Of a DNA stretch of 64,000 bases, positions 24,734-36,093 are shown piece by piece. The position numbers were made by a program, and so were the translations under genes. Position 1 is the stretch's first letter. Each line of letters begins with the position of its first letter. A model generated the notes under the pieces. It was not told the origin of the DNA, did not search any database, and was given only the letters and a program-made list of their open reading frames with translations. This DNA comes from Pythium myriotylum (taxonomy: Eukaryota > Oomycota > Peronosporomycetes > Pythiales > Pythiaceae), in the NCBI GenBank assembly GCA_023091665.1, contig JALJCQ010000011.1, positions 2,294,001 to 2,358,000 of the forward strand. The letters run 5' to 3'.

Positions 24734-27700
24734 AAGGTTGGGGGTGGGTGATGCTTTGTGTAGGAAGGCGAAGATGGCGGTATCAGCGCCCGACTAAGCG
24801 CTTCTAAATATGCCGGCGTGGCGACCAACGGCAAGACACAGCGGCATTTCGTGAAGTGGACTGCATGGCGATTGCACTTTTTCCGGTACTGCGGCTCACC
24901 GATGCTAACTCCACGATATCCATCGAGGACTGGAAAAGCGATTTGGTGAGTAAGGGCAGTTGATAGACGAGCCTCCATTTTAGCGGGAGTCTGGCTGACT
25001 TGGAGGGCACTAGATCCAGTTTTGTTGAACTTGTAATGCACTTTCGGTGGAGGCGTGAGGGTCAAAATGAGTGAACCTGGGCTTTTCTTTTGTAGCTCTT
25101 TCGTTGCAAACGGAATTGAAGGAACCAGTGATAGCCTTTGCACGATAATAGCCACGATCCGACCCACGTCGTTCAACGTGAGCGGAAGAGGCAACTGCAT
25201 GACGTCTCGACCCTTCGATGCTAAACCACGGAGGTTGATAGCTTGGACACATTCAACAAGTGAGATCAAGTGATCGTCACTGCTAGCTTCATCAGTTCGG
25301 CATTTGACAACGCATTGGCCGTGATCCTGGCCAATGAGCGCTACGTCGCTGACAACTGCGTGGACGCCGCGTATCCAGACATCTCGTCCAACCAACCGTT
25401 GACCGTATGACCAGTTCTCGTATCGAATCAAAGCCATGATCGTGTCGTGAGTCAAGAATCCCGGATACATCGTGCACTTAGCTATATCATATGCCTCCAA
25501 CCGGAACGACAAACCACACTATAGACGTAGGCGCTCGTCAATGATAGCCACTCCAGCATGAAGCCTTCAAAGCCTACCCGTTCGATTACAAGAATCACGT
25601 TGCAGCCGCTTATACTAACCCCGCGTTGGTACACTCGTTCAGCCTAAATCAGCGTTCAGCCTCAGAGCTACATCGGCCAGATTAGCGGTAGACTTACCAT
25701 GAAGAAGGTAAGATTACCATCTCGAAACGCTATGGCTCGTTTGCGCCCTCGGTAGCCTCGTAGAACTCGTTGTATTGTTGTCGCCATGGCGTGCCATCTT
25801 CTGACTAAGGTTCTCAGAGCAAAGCCCTTAAAAATTCGTTGAATCGCCCTCGCAGCATGTCGCCTTTTTTCTCGAATTTGAAAGTTCTGGTGAAGCTTTG
25901 CGTATAGCTGATCGACTTGGTCCTGTTGAATCGTCTTGAATAGATTCTCTCGCCGAATTCGAGCACGAACTCGAAATCCACGGAAAACCCGCTGGATGTT
26001 AACGATCGCATGCGATGAAATCACATCTCGCTGTCGAGCCAATCGTAGTTTCAGAATTGAAGGTACCAGAACTGCACGGTAAAGTGTGGCGGCTGAAATT
26101 CGCAATCTAGCTTCCTGTAAATCAACACCATCTGCATTCTCAAACGGAGTGAGGCCAAGAAACACTAGCTCCCGCAAAAGTCGCTCCGCGTGGTCTCTTG
26201 TGATCTGAAGCCGTGATCTTGATTCGGATAATGCTGATAACTTCTTCGGCTTGATGTGCAAGCCTCGAAATTTGGTCTGGTAGGCTTGAGTGACGATGTT
26301 ATCGGTCGCTGGAGCCAAATCATCCTGTTTTACTGCCTCACTCCCTTGCACAGACATACCAGAGCCCTTCCGAGTGGAACTTCGAGTATTTGTACGCTTC
26401 CATGAAGTCAGACTACGATAACTCGGCGTCTTCGGCTTCAAGTCAACCTCATCTTCTTCATCACACTGTGCTGTTGAGAGCAGATTAACTACTTCATCGC
26501 TGGAAAGATAGAGAGCGTTAAAGCGGCATGCGCTCTCTTCCTCAGTGACGTAGATCGTGACGAAGTGATTCAGTCGGGCGACCATAACACGAACTTGCTC
26601 GCCGCGCTTGACGATCGGCATGACTTTCGCTAGTACATTGACTTTCCGTGTGTTGAAGACAGAACAGAAGCGGTGGTAGTTCAAGAGCAGGCGATCAAGC
26701 ATATCGACGCGATGCAAATACCCTGGTACACTGTAGTCGACTGGAGACTGTTCGAGAGCCAACTGATAAAAGGACTCGGCTCGGGCAGACTTGTCGGAGC
26801 ACTGCGAGACAATCGCAAGGTCGAGCAAGATAGCGATGTCGTTCTTTGAGAGCTGCAGGGCTGGAAAGAAGTATCGGCGCTCACACTCCACAACCGCCCA
26901 AATGAGTAATGAGTATTTGTAACGATGCCTTAAACATACCTCAAGCACGTCGTTTTCGCTGAGTGGTAGCACGTGCTGGGCTCGACGAAGAAACGCCATG
27001 GAAATCTCAAGATCCTCGCCCATCGCCTGTAGCAAAACAGAATACATAAAGCTAAATCGTGCAGAGTACTGATAGTCTTGCAGACCCTCGAGCCCAAGTG
27101 TCTTGGCGCCAGCAAGGTCGTGGAGGCCGACAAAGCGAACCATAAAACACGCGAATAGCGAGCTCTCTGTCCGCTGTTCGGCACGACAACCGACACACCT
27201 CCCTTGGTATCGATGGAGGTCTGCTTGCTGCCTCAAATCTCGAGCCAGCTGCAGGCTTTCTTCTCTCAAGCGATGCACGTACCGGCGCGCAGCCACTCCA
27301 CGGTAATACCGCTGGATTTGGGTCGCCGCTATCTTACGACGCTGAGCTAACAACCTCGTGACTAGGTTCCAGAAACGGTAACCGCGAAAGCGGCGCTGAA
27401 ACATTGTGATCCCGTAGATAACACGCTGTGCGCGAGTGTACTGGAGTGCATCTCTGCAGGAGCATCCACGGTACCAGGCCTGAATCCTCGTGGCGCAGCG
27501 GTGGCGCTTGGCCATCCACCGTCCAAACACTCGTTTCGCGACGACAACCCGTCGCAACGCGAACTGTATTTGACTCGCTGCGCGCTGGAATCTTGGACCA
27601 TTTGCAGCCGCGAGCCGCTGCCGCGTCTTGAAGCCTCGGAAGAGGCGTTGCACCTGCGTCGCTGCGTAGATGCTTTCGTGGCCATATCGCGTCTTCTCCG

Positions 27701-28025
27701 GCGAGCTCCGCGCCTCCCCCCACGTGCGCTGCATCGCCGAGCGACAGAGGATCAGCATCTGCTCGTCTAGTAGCGAGAGCGAGCGCGTATCTTTCCTCGC
27801 CGCTTCTTTCTTGCGTCGAGTCGCGGTTGAAGTCGCGTCCATCCACGGCGGCTTTGTTCCGCCATTTCTCGGGCCCTTCTCAAGCGCGAGAACCCGTTTT
27901 TTCGCGCTCGCGAGCGGCGGCAGCACGCGCAGCGCCCCACCTTCGTCCTTCGCGCCGTCTTCGTCGTCCTCGCGCTCGCGTGGCTCGTACTTGCGGCGCA
28001 CGGCCGTCTCGTGCCGCCGACGCAT
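24730..28025 (-). CDS. Large multi-IQ-motif protein, unknown function
   Basis: The first exon runs from ATG 28023-28025 (MRRRHETAVRRKYE) to near 25698. Two short introns then lead to the last part, where splicing joins CNVILVIER to CGLSFRLEAYDIAK and continues to the stop at 24730-24732. Total about 1,070 aa. Five IQ-type calmodulin-binding repeats lie in the N-terminal third (ATQVQRLFRGFKTRQRL; ATQIQRYYRGVAARRYV). A helical, TPR-like middle follows (AESFYQLALEQSP), then three more IQ motifs (VNIQRVFRGFRVRARIR; RAIQRIFKGFALRTLV; TTIQRVLRGYRGRKRA). A beta-rich module occurs twice: VRVMVARLNHFVTIYVTEEE around 26600 and NVILVIERCGLSFRLEAYD near the C-terminus. I do not recognise a family. A calmodulin or myosin-light-chain-binding scaffold is inferred. 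Confidence 0.75.
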
Positions 28026-28173
28026 CCTTCCCCCTTCAACCACTGACCATCACTCTATCAACCCGAAATACCGTACATCTCCCAGCGGATAACACGGTAA
28101 TTTTAAGAATATATGACCGTGTTCGATTTTTGGTTTCTTTCCAATCTCGAAGAGGATCATCAGAAAATCACAA

Positions 28174-29435
28174 ATGGGGGACTCGGCGCGAGCGTTCATC
28201 AGCTACGCGGCGCCGCAGCGGCTCTACGGACTCTGCTGGGGCACCAACGCGGCCGAGTTCCGACTCGCAGCGTCCACGTTCATCCCGGGCGAGTACGTCA
28301 ACAAGCTGCGCGTACGTCGTGCCTTGGCTTCCGTGAGAAAGAGCAGATCTTGGAGAGATTGTGCGACTGATTGCTCGTAGATTCTGCACCCGAATGTGAA
28401 CGGCAGCGAGCTCGTGAGCGCGTTCGAGATCGACCACCCGTACCCGCCGACTAAGGTGCTCTGGTCGCCGCGCTCGATGGGGACGCCGGCCGAGTACCTC
28501 GCCACGACAGCCGACTACCTGCGGATCTGGACCATCACCGAGACCTCGCTCGAGCGCCACGCGACGATCTCCAATGTAGGCAAAGCTGGTTTGTAAGGAA
28601 TGGTGAGGAGGGGCTAATGGTGGAAGGATGGTGAAGAAACGCAATCAGGAGACTTGCGCGCCGCTCACGTCCTTGGACTGGAACGAGAACGAGCCCAACA
28701 TCCTCGGCACGTCCAGCACCGACACGACCTGTACCATCTGGGACTTGAATGTACGTGCGCCAGCGCGTGGATTTGGAACGGCCAAAGTGACGCCGATCCT
28801 ATGACGGCACTGTTGTAGAATATCACCGCGCCAAAACATCAGATTATCGCGCACGATGATGAAGTGTACGATATGGCGTTCTCAAAGAACAATCCGAACC
28901 TGTTCGTGTCTGTTGGCGGAGATGGATCGCTCCGGAGCTTTGACCTCCGGTACGTAAAACCATTTGGTAGTTCTACGCCCTGAGTTTCTGAGGGGATTTG
29001 CACAGATCTTTGGAATCGAGTCAAATCCTCTACGAATCGCAAGATCTCCAGCCACTACTTCGGATCGCGTGGAACGGCCACGACGACCGCTACCTAGCAA
29101 CAATCATTGCAGGGAAGCCTAACGTCGTCATTGTCGACACACGCAGTGCGGCACGGCCCGTCGTTGAGCTAACCGAGCATGAAGGGAGTGTGAACTCGAT
29201 CTCCTGGTCCCCTCAGTCGCGACTGCATATCTGCAGCGCCGCGGAAGACCGCAAGGCCATTGTCTACGACATCGGCCAAGTGATCAGTGTCGATGCCGTA
29301 TCGAACGGTGTAAACGCTCGAAGCATGGTTCTTTTCCAATCCAAGACGCCGATCAACCAGATTCGATGGTCTCCCACTCAAGAAAATTGTATTGCGATTT
29401 GCGACGAAGAGGCCGCACACGTTGTTCGACTGTAG
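28174..29435 (+). CDS. DCAF7: WD40 protein DCAF7/HAN11/TTG1 family
   Basis: Scaffold WD40 protein known as a partner of DYRK/HIPK kinases and DDB1-CUL4 in animals and of MYB-bHLH in plants. About 340 aa in five exons. Family-specific stretches: [146 protein letters not shown]; and the end [17 protein letters not shown]. These match human HAN11 almost motif for motif, so orthology is confident. Start at the first ATG of the open frame. It shares a 148-bp divergent promoter with the IQ gene and ends 59 bp from the convergent enzyme gene. Confidence 0.95.
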
Positions 29436-29494
29436 AATGGGACATACATTTGTTTGTGGAGCAACCCATGAGTCTTTTTGCTGACAACGGAAGC

Positions 29495-31006
29495 TTATCT
29501 GTACATGAGCTTGCCTGCAGGGCTGCAAGGCAGGAAGTCAGCAAGTTCGATCTCAAGAACGGCAGAAGGAATCGACAGCGCGGTAGCAGCCCAGTCGCGA
29601 AGAGTCTCGGCCGTCAAATCAGAGCCCGGAAGAGCCACGACACGGACGCGCATGATGGAACGTCTTGCTGCCTGGTCTTGCATGAGAGCCAAAGCATCGG
29701 TGACGCCAGGTTTGCTCTTGAAGAGCGATTCGATCGTATCAGTCTCGAAGAACTGGTATCGAGGACCGAGCTTCAAGCTGATGGGCGGACGGATGCGGCC
29801 ATCAAGCCAAAGCTCCGTCAATTCGTTGGTCTTGACAACGGCGAGACCCCGGTCTGCGGTCCTGTGTGGAGCGCCACCGCTAAGATAGAGACCGCCGTCG
29901 ATGACATAACCCAAAGACTGCCACGGTGTCCACACAAGCACCTCGCCGTTTTTCTCAACTTGCACACGCACTCCCGGCCAGAGATAGCCTACGTAAATTC
30001 GCTCGTCGGTCTCCATGTGCTTGGCCTCGTCCACGAATTGCTTCCCAAAGAGCTTCCACGCCGAGATATCCCCAAGCTCAGTCGATCCGTAGTTCTGCAT
30101 GAGCCGCAGTCCACTGTGGTTGAGTGTGAGGTGGAACAGCTCGCGCGAGAGACGCGTGCCAGCACTATACGGAACATCCACGTATAGAGGCTTCGCGGGG
30201 AGTTCGAGAAGTCGGGTGTATGTCGCGGGGGTGCCGTACAGGATCGAGAATTTGTCAATTTTCTGGGAAAGCAACTCGTACAACGCCTGGGTATCCGAGA
30301 CAAAGCACAGTTCCGATTGCTCGTCAAATGGAGACGTTAGCAGCGTGAAGATGGCATTGATGGAGTACGCGTGAGAAATGGATGTGGCACAGATGATTCT
30401 CGCTGGTTGATCCGGGAAGAGCTGCTCGTGGGTGCTCTGGCCCTGAAGAAGCATGCGCTCCCAGGAGCACATGACGACCTTCGGCTCACCGACGCTTCCG
30501 GAAGTCAGCATGCCCACTCCACCTTGCGCAAGAGCCAGCTCATCTGTCCACGTCGGCTTGTTCTTCTCGCCCGCAGCGCTTAAGGCGTCGCCCTCGACGG
30601 TGATTACCCTCGTCAAGCCCGTCTGCTGGAGCACGTGAGGCAGCAACGCGATGCGGCTCTTAGCCAATAGCACACAGACAGTCTTCAGCTCCATCGCTCC
30701 GAGCATGGACGCGACGCTCGCGCGGTCGTTGTCCAGCACGAGCACGAACGCGTCGTGCTTGGCGACGCCGGCGCCATTTAACAGCGACTCGCCGAGCGGA
30801 AGCAGCGTGCGACGCAGCCCGCCGCGCAGGACCTCGCTCGTGGACGGCGCTGCGACTGGTGAGACGGGCGCATGGCCATGGAACACGGTGAGGCGGCCGT
30901 TCTTGACGCCGATGGGCGCCGCCATGTCGCGCGACGATAGCCGCTCGCCACGCACGTGAGCTCTTGGTCGACGATGAAGACGAGTGAACGCGAGGCGCGT
31001 GCTCAT
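29495..31006 (-). CDS. AMP-dependent acyl-CoA synthetase/ligase-like enzyme (ANL superfamily)
   Basis: Intronless, 503 aa. ANL superfamily motifs: phosphate loop LTSGSVGEPKVV (A3, divergent from the usual SGTTGxPK), NYGSTELGDIS (A5, adenine pocket), GGAPHRTADRGL (A7/A8-like, in place of YRTGD), and the C-terminal PCSPAGKLMYR with the catalytic Lys (A10). The N-terminus MSTRLAFTRLHRRPRAHVR is Arg-rich with few acidic residues, suggesting a mitochondrial presequence; an internal ATG at MAAPIGV could give a shorter form. It probably activates a carboxylic acid with ATP, but the substrate cannot be read from sequence. The start ATGs of this gene and the acidic-protein gene are only 86 bp apart, divergent. 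Confidence 0.8.
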   Translation of the reverse strand: MSTRLAFTRLHRRPRAHVRGERLSSRDMAAPIGVKNGRLTVFHGHAPVSPVAAPSTSEVLRGGLRRTLLPLGESLLNGAGVAKHDAFVLVLDNDRASVASMLGAMELKTVCVLLAKSRIALLPHVLQQTGLTRVITVEGDALSAAGEKNKPTWTDELALAQGGVGMLTSGSVGEPKVVMCSWERMLLQGQSTHEQLFPDQPARIICATSISHAYSINAIFTLLTSPFDEQSELCFVSDTQALYELLSQKIDKFSILYGTPATYTRLLELPAKPLYVDVPYSAGTRLSRELFHLTLNHSGLRLMQNYGSTELGDISAWKLFGKQFVDEAKHMETDERIYVGYLWPGVRVQVEKNGEVLVWTPWQSLGYVIDGGLYLSGGAPHRTADRGLAVVKTNELTELWLDGRIRPPISLKLGPRYQFFETDTIESLFKSKPGVTDALALMQDQAARRSIMRVRVVALPGSDLTAETLRDWAATALSIPSAVLEIELADFLPCSPAGKLMYR

Positions 31007-31092
31007 TAGGCTAGTTTCCTAGAGAGAAAAACCATTTTAGACTATTGAAGAAACTAAGCCAGATTCGAAACAGTGGCTGGACGAGGCGGAAT

Positions 31093-32872
31093 ATGGGGGA
31101 CGCATCGAGCACGACCAGCGACGACGACGCGCCGCCGCGGCGCCGCAGCAGCCGCCTGAGCGCATCTCGTGGCGTCGTCAAGAGAGAGGAATGGGCGACG
31201 TCCAGTGGCACGGAGAGCGACAGCGGGAGCGAGACCGAGATGGAGGAGACGCGAGACGACAGCGAGGATCTGCCGCTGGCGCAGCGAGAGGAAGCGTCAT
31301 CGTCGAGCGACTCGGACGATGAGACGGAGGACGACGGTGTTGTGGTCAAGAGGAGCATAGAGGTGCACATCAAGAGAGAGGTTGTGGAGGAGGAAGAGAG
31401 TGACGAGGAGGAGAGCAGTGACAGCGAGGACGAGGAGGAAGTCAAGAGCGAGAGTGGCGAGGGGAACGAATCAGTGGAGAGCGATTCAGACACAGTGAAG
31501 TCAGAAGGCGAAGCGAGTTCTCCTGTTGCATCAGCCTCAACGAAGGAGGAGGAAGATGCTCATTTAGCGGAGCAGATCGCTAGCAGCATGTTGCGCTCTG
31601 TGGATGAAGAGGACGTCGAAGGTGTTGACTACGTGCTGGATCGCTCAGACAAAGTGGATGATGGTGACGACGAAGCTGAAGCAGACGGCAAAGACGGTGA
31701 AGAAGGAGAAGACGATAATGTGGCAGAGGAGGATGAGGAGGAAGAGGAGATAGAGGAGCGCGAACACGAAGATGAAGTTGGCGAACGCAGAAGGTCACGA
31801 GCGCTGTTCACCGACGCCAAGAATGTCGTACGGCAAATCTCCTCCAACCACCTCACCTTTGGAGAGTTTGTAGCGCTGAGTGCTGGTAAACGCGTGGTTG
31901 GCCCGCCCATCGACCGTGCAATCTCGCAAGCCGACCAGTGGAAACGGTAAGTCTGACTTCGTAGTTCGAACACCGCACCGGAAATAATCGGAGTGACATA
32001 ATCTCTATTCAGGAAGTATCGTTGGCCAGTGGGTCTGCGAAATGTTCGACGGCGCAAGTATGGATACACATTGCCACATTCGGTGACTGCACCTTCTTAC
32101 AAATTCGTGTTGTGGGTAGATTCAACGCCAACGCCGAAGAGCTAGCGGAGTTACATGAAGTGGAGCTCAACAAAGGAAGCCTACCGCTTCCGGGTGTGTC
32201 AACTGTCGCTCAACGGGCGTTTGCTGCTGCACTTGCACCGACCGCTCGGCCTTTAATGGAGGCGGCTGTTGTTGCCCATCGGCAGCACTATGAGCAGCGT
32301 GAGCAAGACAAGAACTTTGTGGAGAGACTAGAAGAATCAAAAGACACCGAGTCAAAAAGCATCGATCTTGCACGATTGCGGACGCTCACACGGATCGGTG
32401 GCCATTACACTGACCAACTACTGGATTCGATTCTAACCAAGGTAGTCCTCGGTCTCCAAGGCATTGATGAGTCTTACGCACAACAATCCTGGTAAGCCGT
32501 CGCACCCCTGAGAAATGACGCGGCGGGGTCTCTCATGTGGTTTGGATAATAGGGACCCTTTACCGGGAAGCAAGAGACCAATCGCAAATTGGCGTTTTGT
32601 ACTGGAGCATTTTTGTCGAACGTCGACCCACGGAGTAGATGCCTCTGCTATCATGGCTGCCCCACGCCTCCGTAAAGAGTGAGTTTCGCTACGCTGGTGA
32701 TATCAGTTGCACACAGTGGCTAACACAGATGTGCAGTACATTGATTAGGATCCGCGATCGATTACGAAAGCTGTACGGCGTCGCGTGGCGTCCTGAAGAT
32801 GATGAGTTCTTCAATCTAGTTGACCAGCAAGAGATGGATCCACCAGACTTCGACGAGATCATTGAATTATGA
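31093..32872 (+). CDS. Acidic low-complexity protein with conserved C-terminal region, probably nuclear
   Basis: Five exons fit (31093-31946, 32013-32057, 32120-32491, 32553-32678, 32737-32872), 1,533 nt, 510 aa, all phases consistent. The first 240 residues are Ser/Asp/Glu-rich (long E/D runs, VKRSIEVHIKREVVEEE with possible SUMO-type VKRE sites). A basic patch RKYRWPVGLRNVRRRK around residues 285-300 follows, then a helical region (FNANAEELAELHEVELNKGS; RLRTLTRIGGHYTDQLLDS) and a conserved-looking end (DRLRKLYGVAWRPEDDEFF). Skipping the 62-nt intron after 32057 is required to keep the frame. I do not recognise the family; the composition suggests a chromatin or transcription protein. Confidence 0.65.
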
Positions 32873-32944
32873 GAATGTTACGCCGAGCATCAACTTCCAA
32901 TACCTCTCAACTCACAACCTTCGCGCATGACAGTTGGTGCTGAT

Positions 32945-34674
32945 TTAGGTCTTGAGCGCCTTCTTCTTGCGCTTGTACTTGTCGAAGTACGCCTGCACCT
33001 TTTGGTTGTAGTTTTTGTCGTGCTTCTGCTGGTTCGCAGTCTTCACAATGACCTGCAGCACATCTTCATCTTCTAACACGTGGTCTTTTCCAACACGCTG
33101 GGGGTTGTACTTGGTGCTCGTACCCCAGACAAGCGCGTAGTTGAAATTGTCAAGCATATCTTTCGAGATCTGATTGGGGCACACAAACATGGTCAGCAGT
33201 TTGTGGGATGTGGTATTTTGCACCGAAACCGTAACCTACCGAGAGACACGCCGAGCTAACCGAAGTTCCCTTACGCTGGCTCGAGATAACCACTGGTTCA
33301 TCAAACTGTGGGGCCTTGATATCACCATAAGCTCAGTTTCTCGTGGTAGATTTGGTCGAAGACAAGACCATTGTTACCTCGCCTCGTCGTTTAGTGTACA
33401 CACGTGTCAGACCCATGTAGTTCCACATCTTCGCGAGCAGCGTGTCGAAGTTAAGCTTAAAAAACAAACGAGTATTAGTGGATGCCGCTACAAGACAACT
33501 CACAAAACGCTTACCGCCGGTCGACCGTTGTGCTCGCACGCGATCACCGTCGAGTACGGCAAACGGGCAAGACGGTCCACATCTTCGATTGTGACCGTAT
33601 CGATCTTGTTGTACACGTAGAGGCACTTGATGTACTTGCGGTTGCCTTCGATAACATCGATCAGATCGTCCGTGGAGGCATCTTCACGGAAGAGGACCTC
33701 GCAGTTGTGGATGCGGTACTCGTGCAAGATTTTGTACACAGTCTTGGCCGGATCGTCTCCAAGCTGCAGCAACCAGCGTCAACACCCAGCGTTCCAGCCC
33801 AGTAGAAACTAGCGGACTCACCTTGGTGAGTGGCACAGTGTGGTTGAACGAGACACCGCCACCCGCTTTGCGCTTGAGGTAGATATCGGGAGGCTGACGG
33901 TTGAGACGCAGACCGACAGTCTCAAGTTCGTGCTCAAGGATCTCGCGATGGCGATTGCCTGCTTCTTGGCCGGCATCAAGAACCATGAGGATCATATCAG
34001 CCGACTTGGCCACGGCAATAACCTCTCGACCACGACCGCGACCGTGGGCGGCGCCTTCGATGATACCGGGCAGATCCAGCAGCTGGATGCGAACATCGTT
34101 GTAGATGAGGTTACCAGGAATACACGTGAGAGTGGTGAACTCGACCGCGCTCTGCTCCGACTGCGTCTCGGTCAGCTGACTGTGGGGGACACAAGACGGA
34201 TCCTCTCAGTTGGTGTGAACATGTCGGATCTTGGGACCCTCACGCACCTCAGCATTGTCGACTTGCCCACACTGGGGAAGCCAATCAGCGCGACACGACC
34301 ATCACCGCTTCTCGCGACGTCAAAGCCTGGGAATCATTGGAATCCGTGAGCAATTCCCATTTCAGTCACGGCCTCCAATCTCTCAAGAACCTACCTTCGC
34401 CACCGCCGCCGCCAGACTTCTCACCCTCCAAAAGCTGTTCCACGAATACATTCAGTGGCGTGCATGACACCTCGCGACCTAGAAGTACCCCACCTCCGTG
34501 CGGAGCTTGGCGAGCTTGGCCTTGAGGGAGCCCAGATGGTGCTCCGTGGCCTTGTTCTTCTGCGTCCTTTTCATCTCATCCTCTACGTCCCCAGAGCGCG
34601 CGTGAGCGCCCACGCACACACCGAGCGATGCGCCTCGTCTCACCGATCTCTTTGATCTTGTCGAGGATGCCCAT
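32945..34674 (-). CDS. DRG1: Developmentally regulated GTP-binding protein 1
   Basis: OBG/DRG-class GTPase associated with translating ribosomes. Start [10 protein letters not shown] at 34672-34674. The second exon gives [17 protein letters not shown], nearly identical to the DRG1 N-terminal helix. G1 is [10 protein letters not shown]3 DLPGIIEG, then [18 protein letters not shown] and [20 protein letters not shown] (G4) is in [17 protein letters not shown], and the TGS domain follows, with [18 protein letters not shown] and [10 protein letters not shown]. After the usual end of DRG1 there are about 30 extra, mostly Lys-rich residues (ending [10 protein letters not shown]), not present in the animal protein as I remember it. 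Several exons. The stop is 72 bp from the convergent acidic-protein gene. Confidence 0.93.
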
Positions 34675-34974
34675 GGTTGCTGCGGTGCGCGCCGAGAGCC
34701 GAGTCTCCGCGTCAACTTCGAGTGCCTGCGCTTGATCTCGGCCACCAGCACCCCAAGCACACAGCCTCCTTCGATACTGTGGACCACATGGATCCAGGTG
34801 TATTGACTTAACACACAGGTACGTCATCAACCAACAAAAGTCTTCACCAGTTGAGGATGCGAGCCAATGAAATCGCCGATACCTCATAATCCACGCGTGC
34901 CGCAAAGTGAGTTACGGTAATACACGTCGAGTTTGGCACACCACCAAGTTGACCACCGCACATCAACGAGCACC
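34675..34974. promoter_or_regulatory. Divergent promoter DRG1 / SAM carrier
   Basis: A 300-bp gap between two divergent start codons. It contains TACGGTA at 34913-34919, 56 bp upstream of the SAM carrier ATG. No gene is present. Confidence 0.4.
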
Positions 34975-36093
34975 ATGGCCGAGGTCGAGGCCAAGAGCAA
35001 GGGCTTCCTCGCGTCGCTGCTGGTGCGTGGTGCAAAATGCAGAGCCGCTTGAGGTCGTTGCCGCAGTGCAGACGCGCTGACGTGGACGGTGGTCGACGGC
35101 GCTAGGGCGGCGCGGTGGCCGGCACGTCCGTCGACATTGCGCTCTTCCCGCTCGACACGATCAAGACTCGTCTGCAGTCGGCCGAGGGATTCTTCAAGGC
35201 CGGCGGCTTCCGCGGCGTGTACTCGGGTCTCTCGGCTGCGGCGGCCGGCTCGGCGCCCGGTGGTATGTGCAGTTGGGCTGGGTATGCGCGATCGCGGCGT
35301 ATGGAAGGCTAAGAGTGTCGTTGCATTGGCAGGCGCGCTCTTCTTCAGCGCGTACGAGACCTCCAAGAATGTGATCGGATCGAGCTTCCCGGAGCACAAG
35401 CACTCGCCAATTGTGCACATGTCGGCTGCTGCGATCGGCGAGATGGTGGGTGACCACGCGAGGTTCTCGCATCGTCTCGGGAAATCTAACGTTGTGATGA
35501 TACTAGTCAGCATGCTTGGTGCGTGTGCCGACTGAAATCGTTAAGCAGCGTATGCAGACGGGTATGTACAGCTCCATCCCCGAGGCCATTACTGGCATTC
35601 GCGGAACGCAGGGCGTGCTAGCGTTCTACCGCGGCTACTGGAGTATGATCGCCCGTGAGATCCCGTTCTCGTTCATCCAGTTCCCGCTGTGGGAAGGCCT
35701 CAAGGTACGCTCCGCTTGTGGTGATGACTGCATTTGCAGTGTGAATACTGTACTTACCGCACCAATCGCATCGCGCAGTACCAATGGTCGCAACAGCAGA
35801 ATGCTCCCGTGAGCTCGTTCCAGGGCGCGATCTGCGGCTCCATCGCTGGCGGCGTCGCGGCGTCGATCACCACGCCGCTGGACGTGACCAAGACGCGATT
35901 GATGCTCGGCAAGGACGCCCACGGCGTCGCCTACAAGGGCACCGTGGACACGTTCCTGCGCGTCTACCGCGAAGAAGGCGTCAAGAAGCTCTTCTCGGGC
36001 GTCGGCCCGCGCACCATGTGGATCAGCATCGGCGGCTTCGTCTTCTTCGGCATGTACGAGAAGGCCACCGAGACGATCTCGAACGTGCTGTAG
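34975..36093 (+). CDS. SLC25A26: Mitochondrial S-adenosylmethionine carrier (SLC25A26/Pet8 type)
   Basis: Imports SAM into mitochondria in exchange for S-adenosylhomocysteine. About 280 aa in five exons from ATG 34975. Three mitochondrial-carrier repeats carry the Px[DE]xxK signatures [24 protein letters not shown] and [15 protein letters not shown]-carrier-specific stretches include [59 protein letters not shown] and the final [15 protein letters not shown]. These match human SAMC rather than other carriers. Six membrane helices are expected in the inner membrane. Confidence 0.93.
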
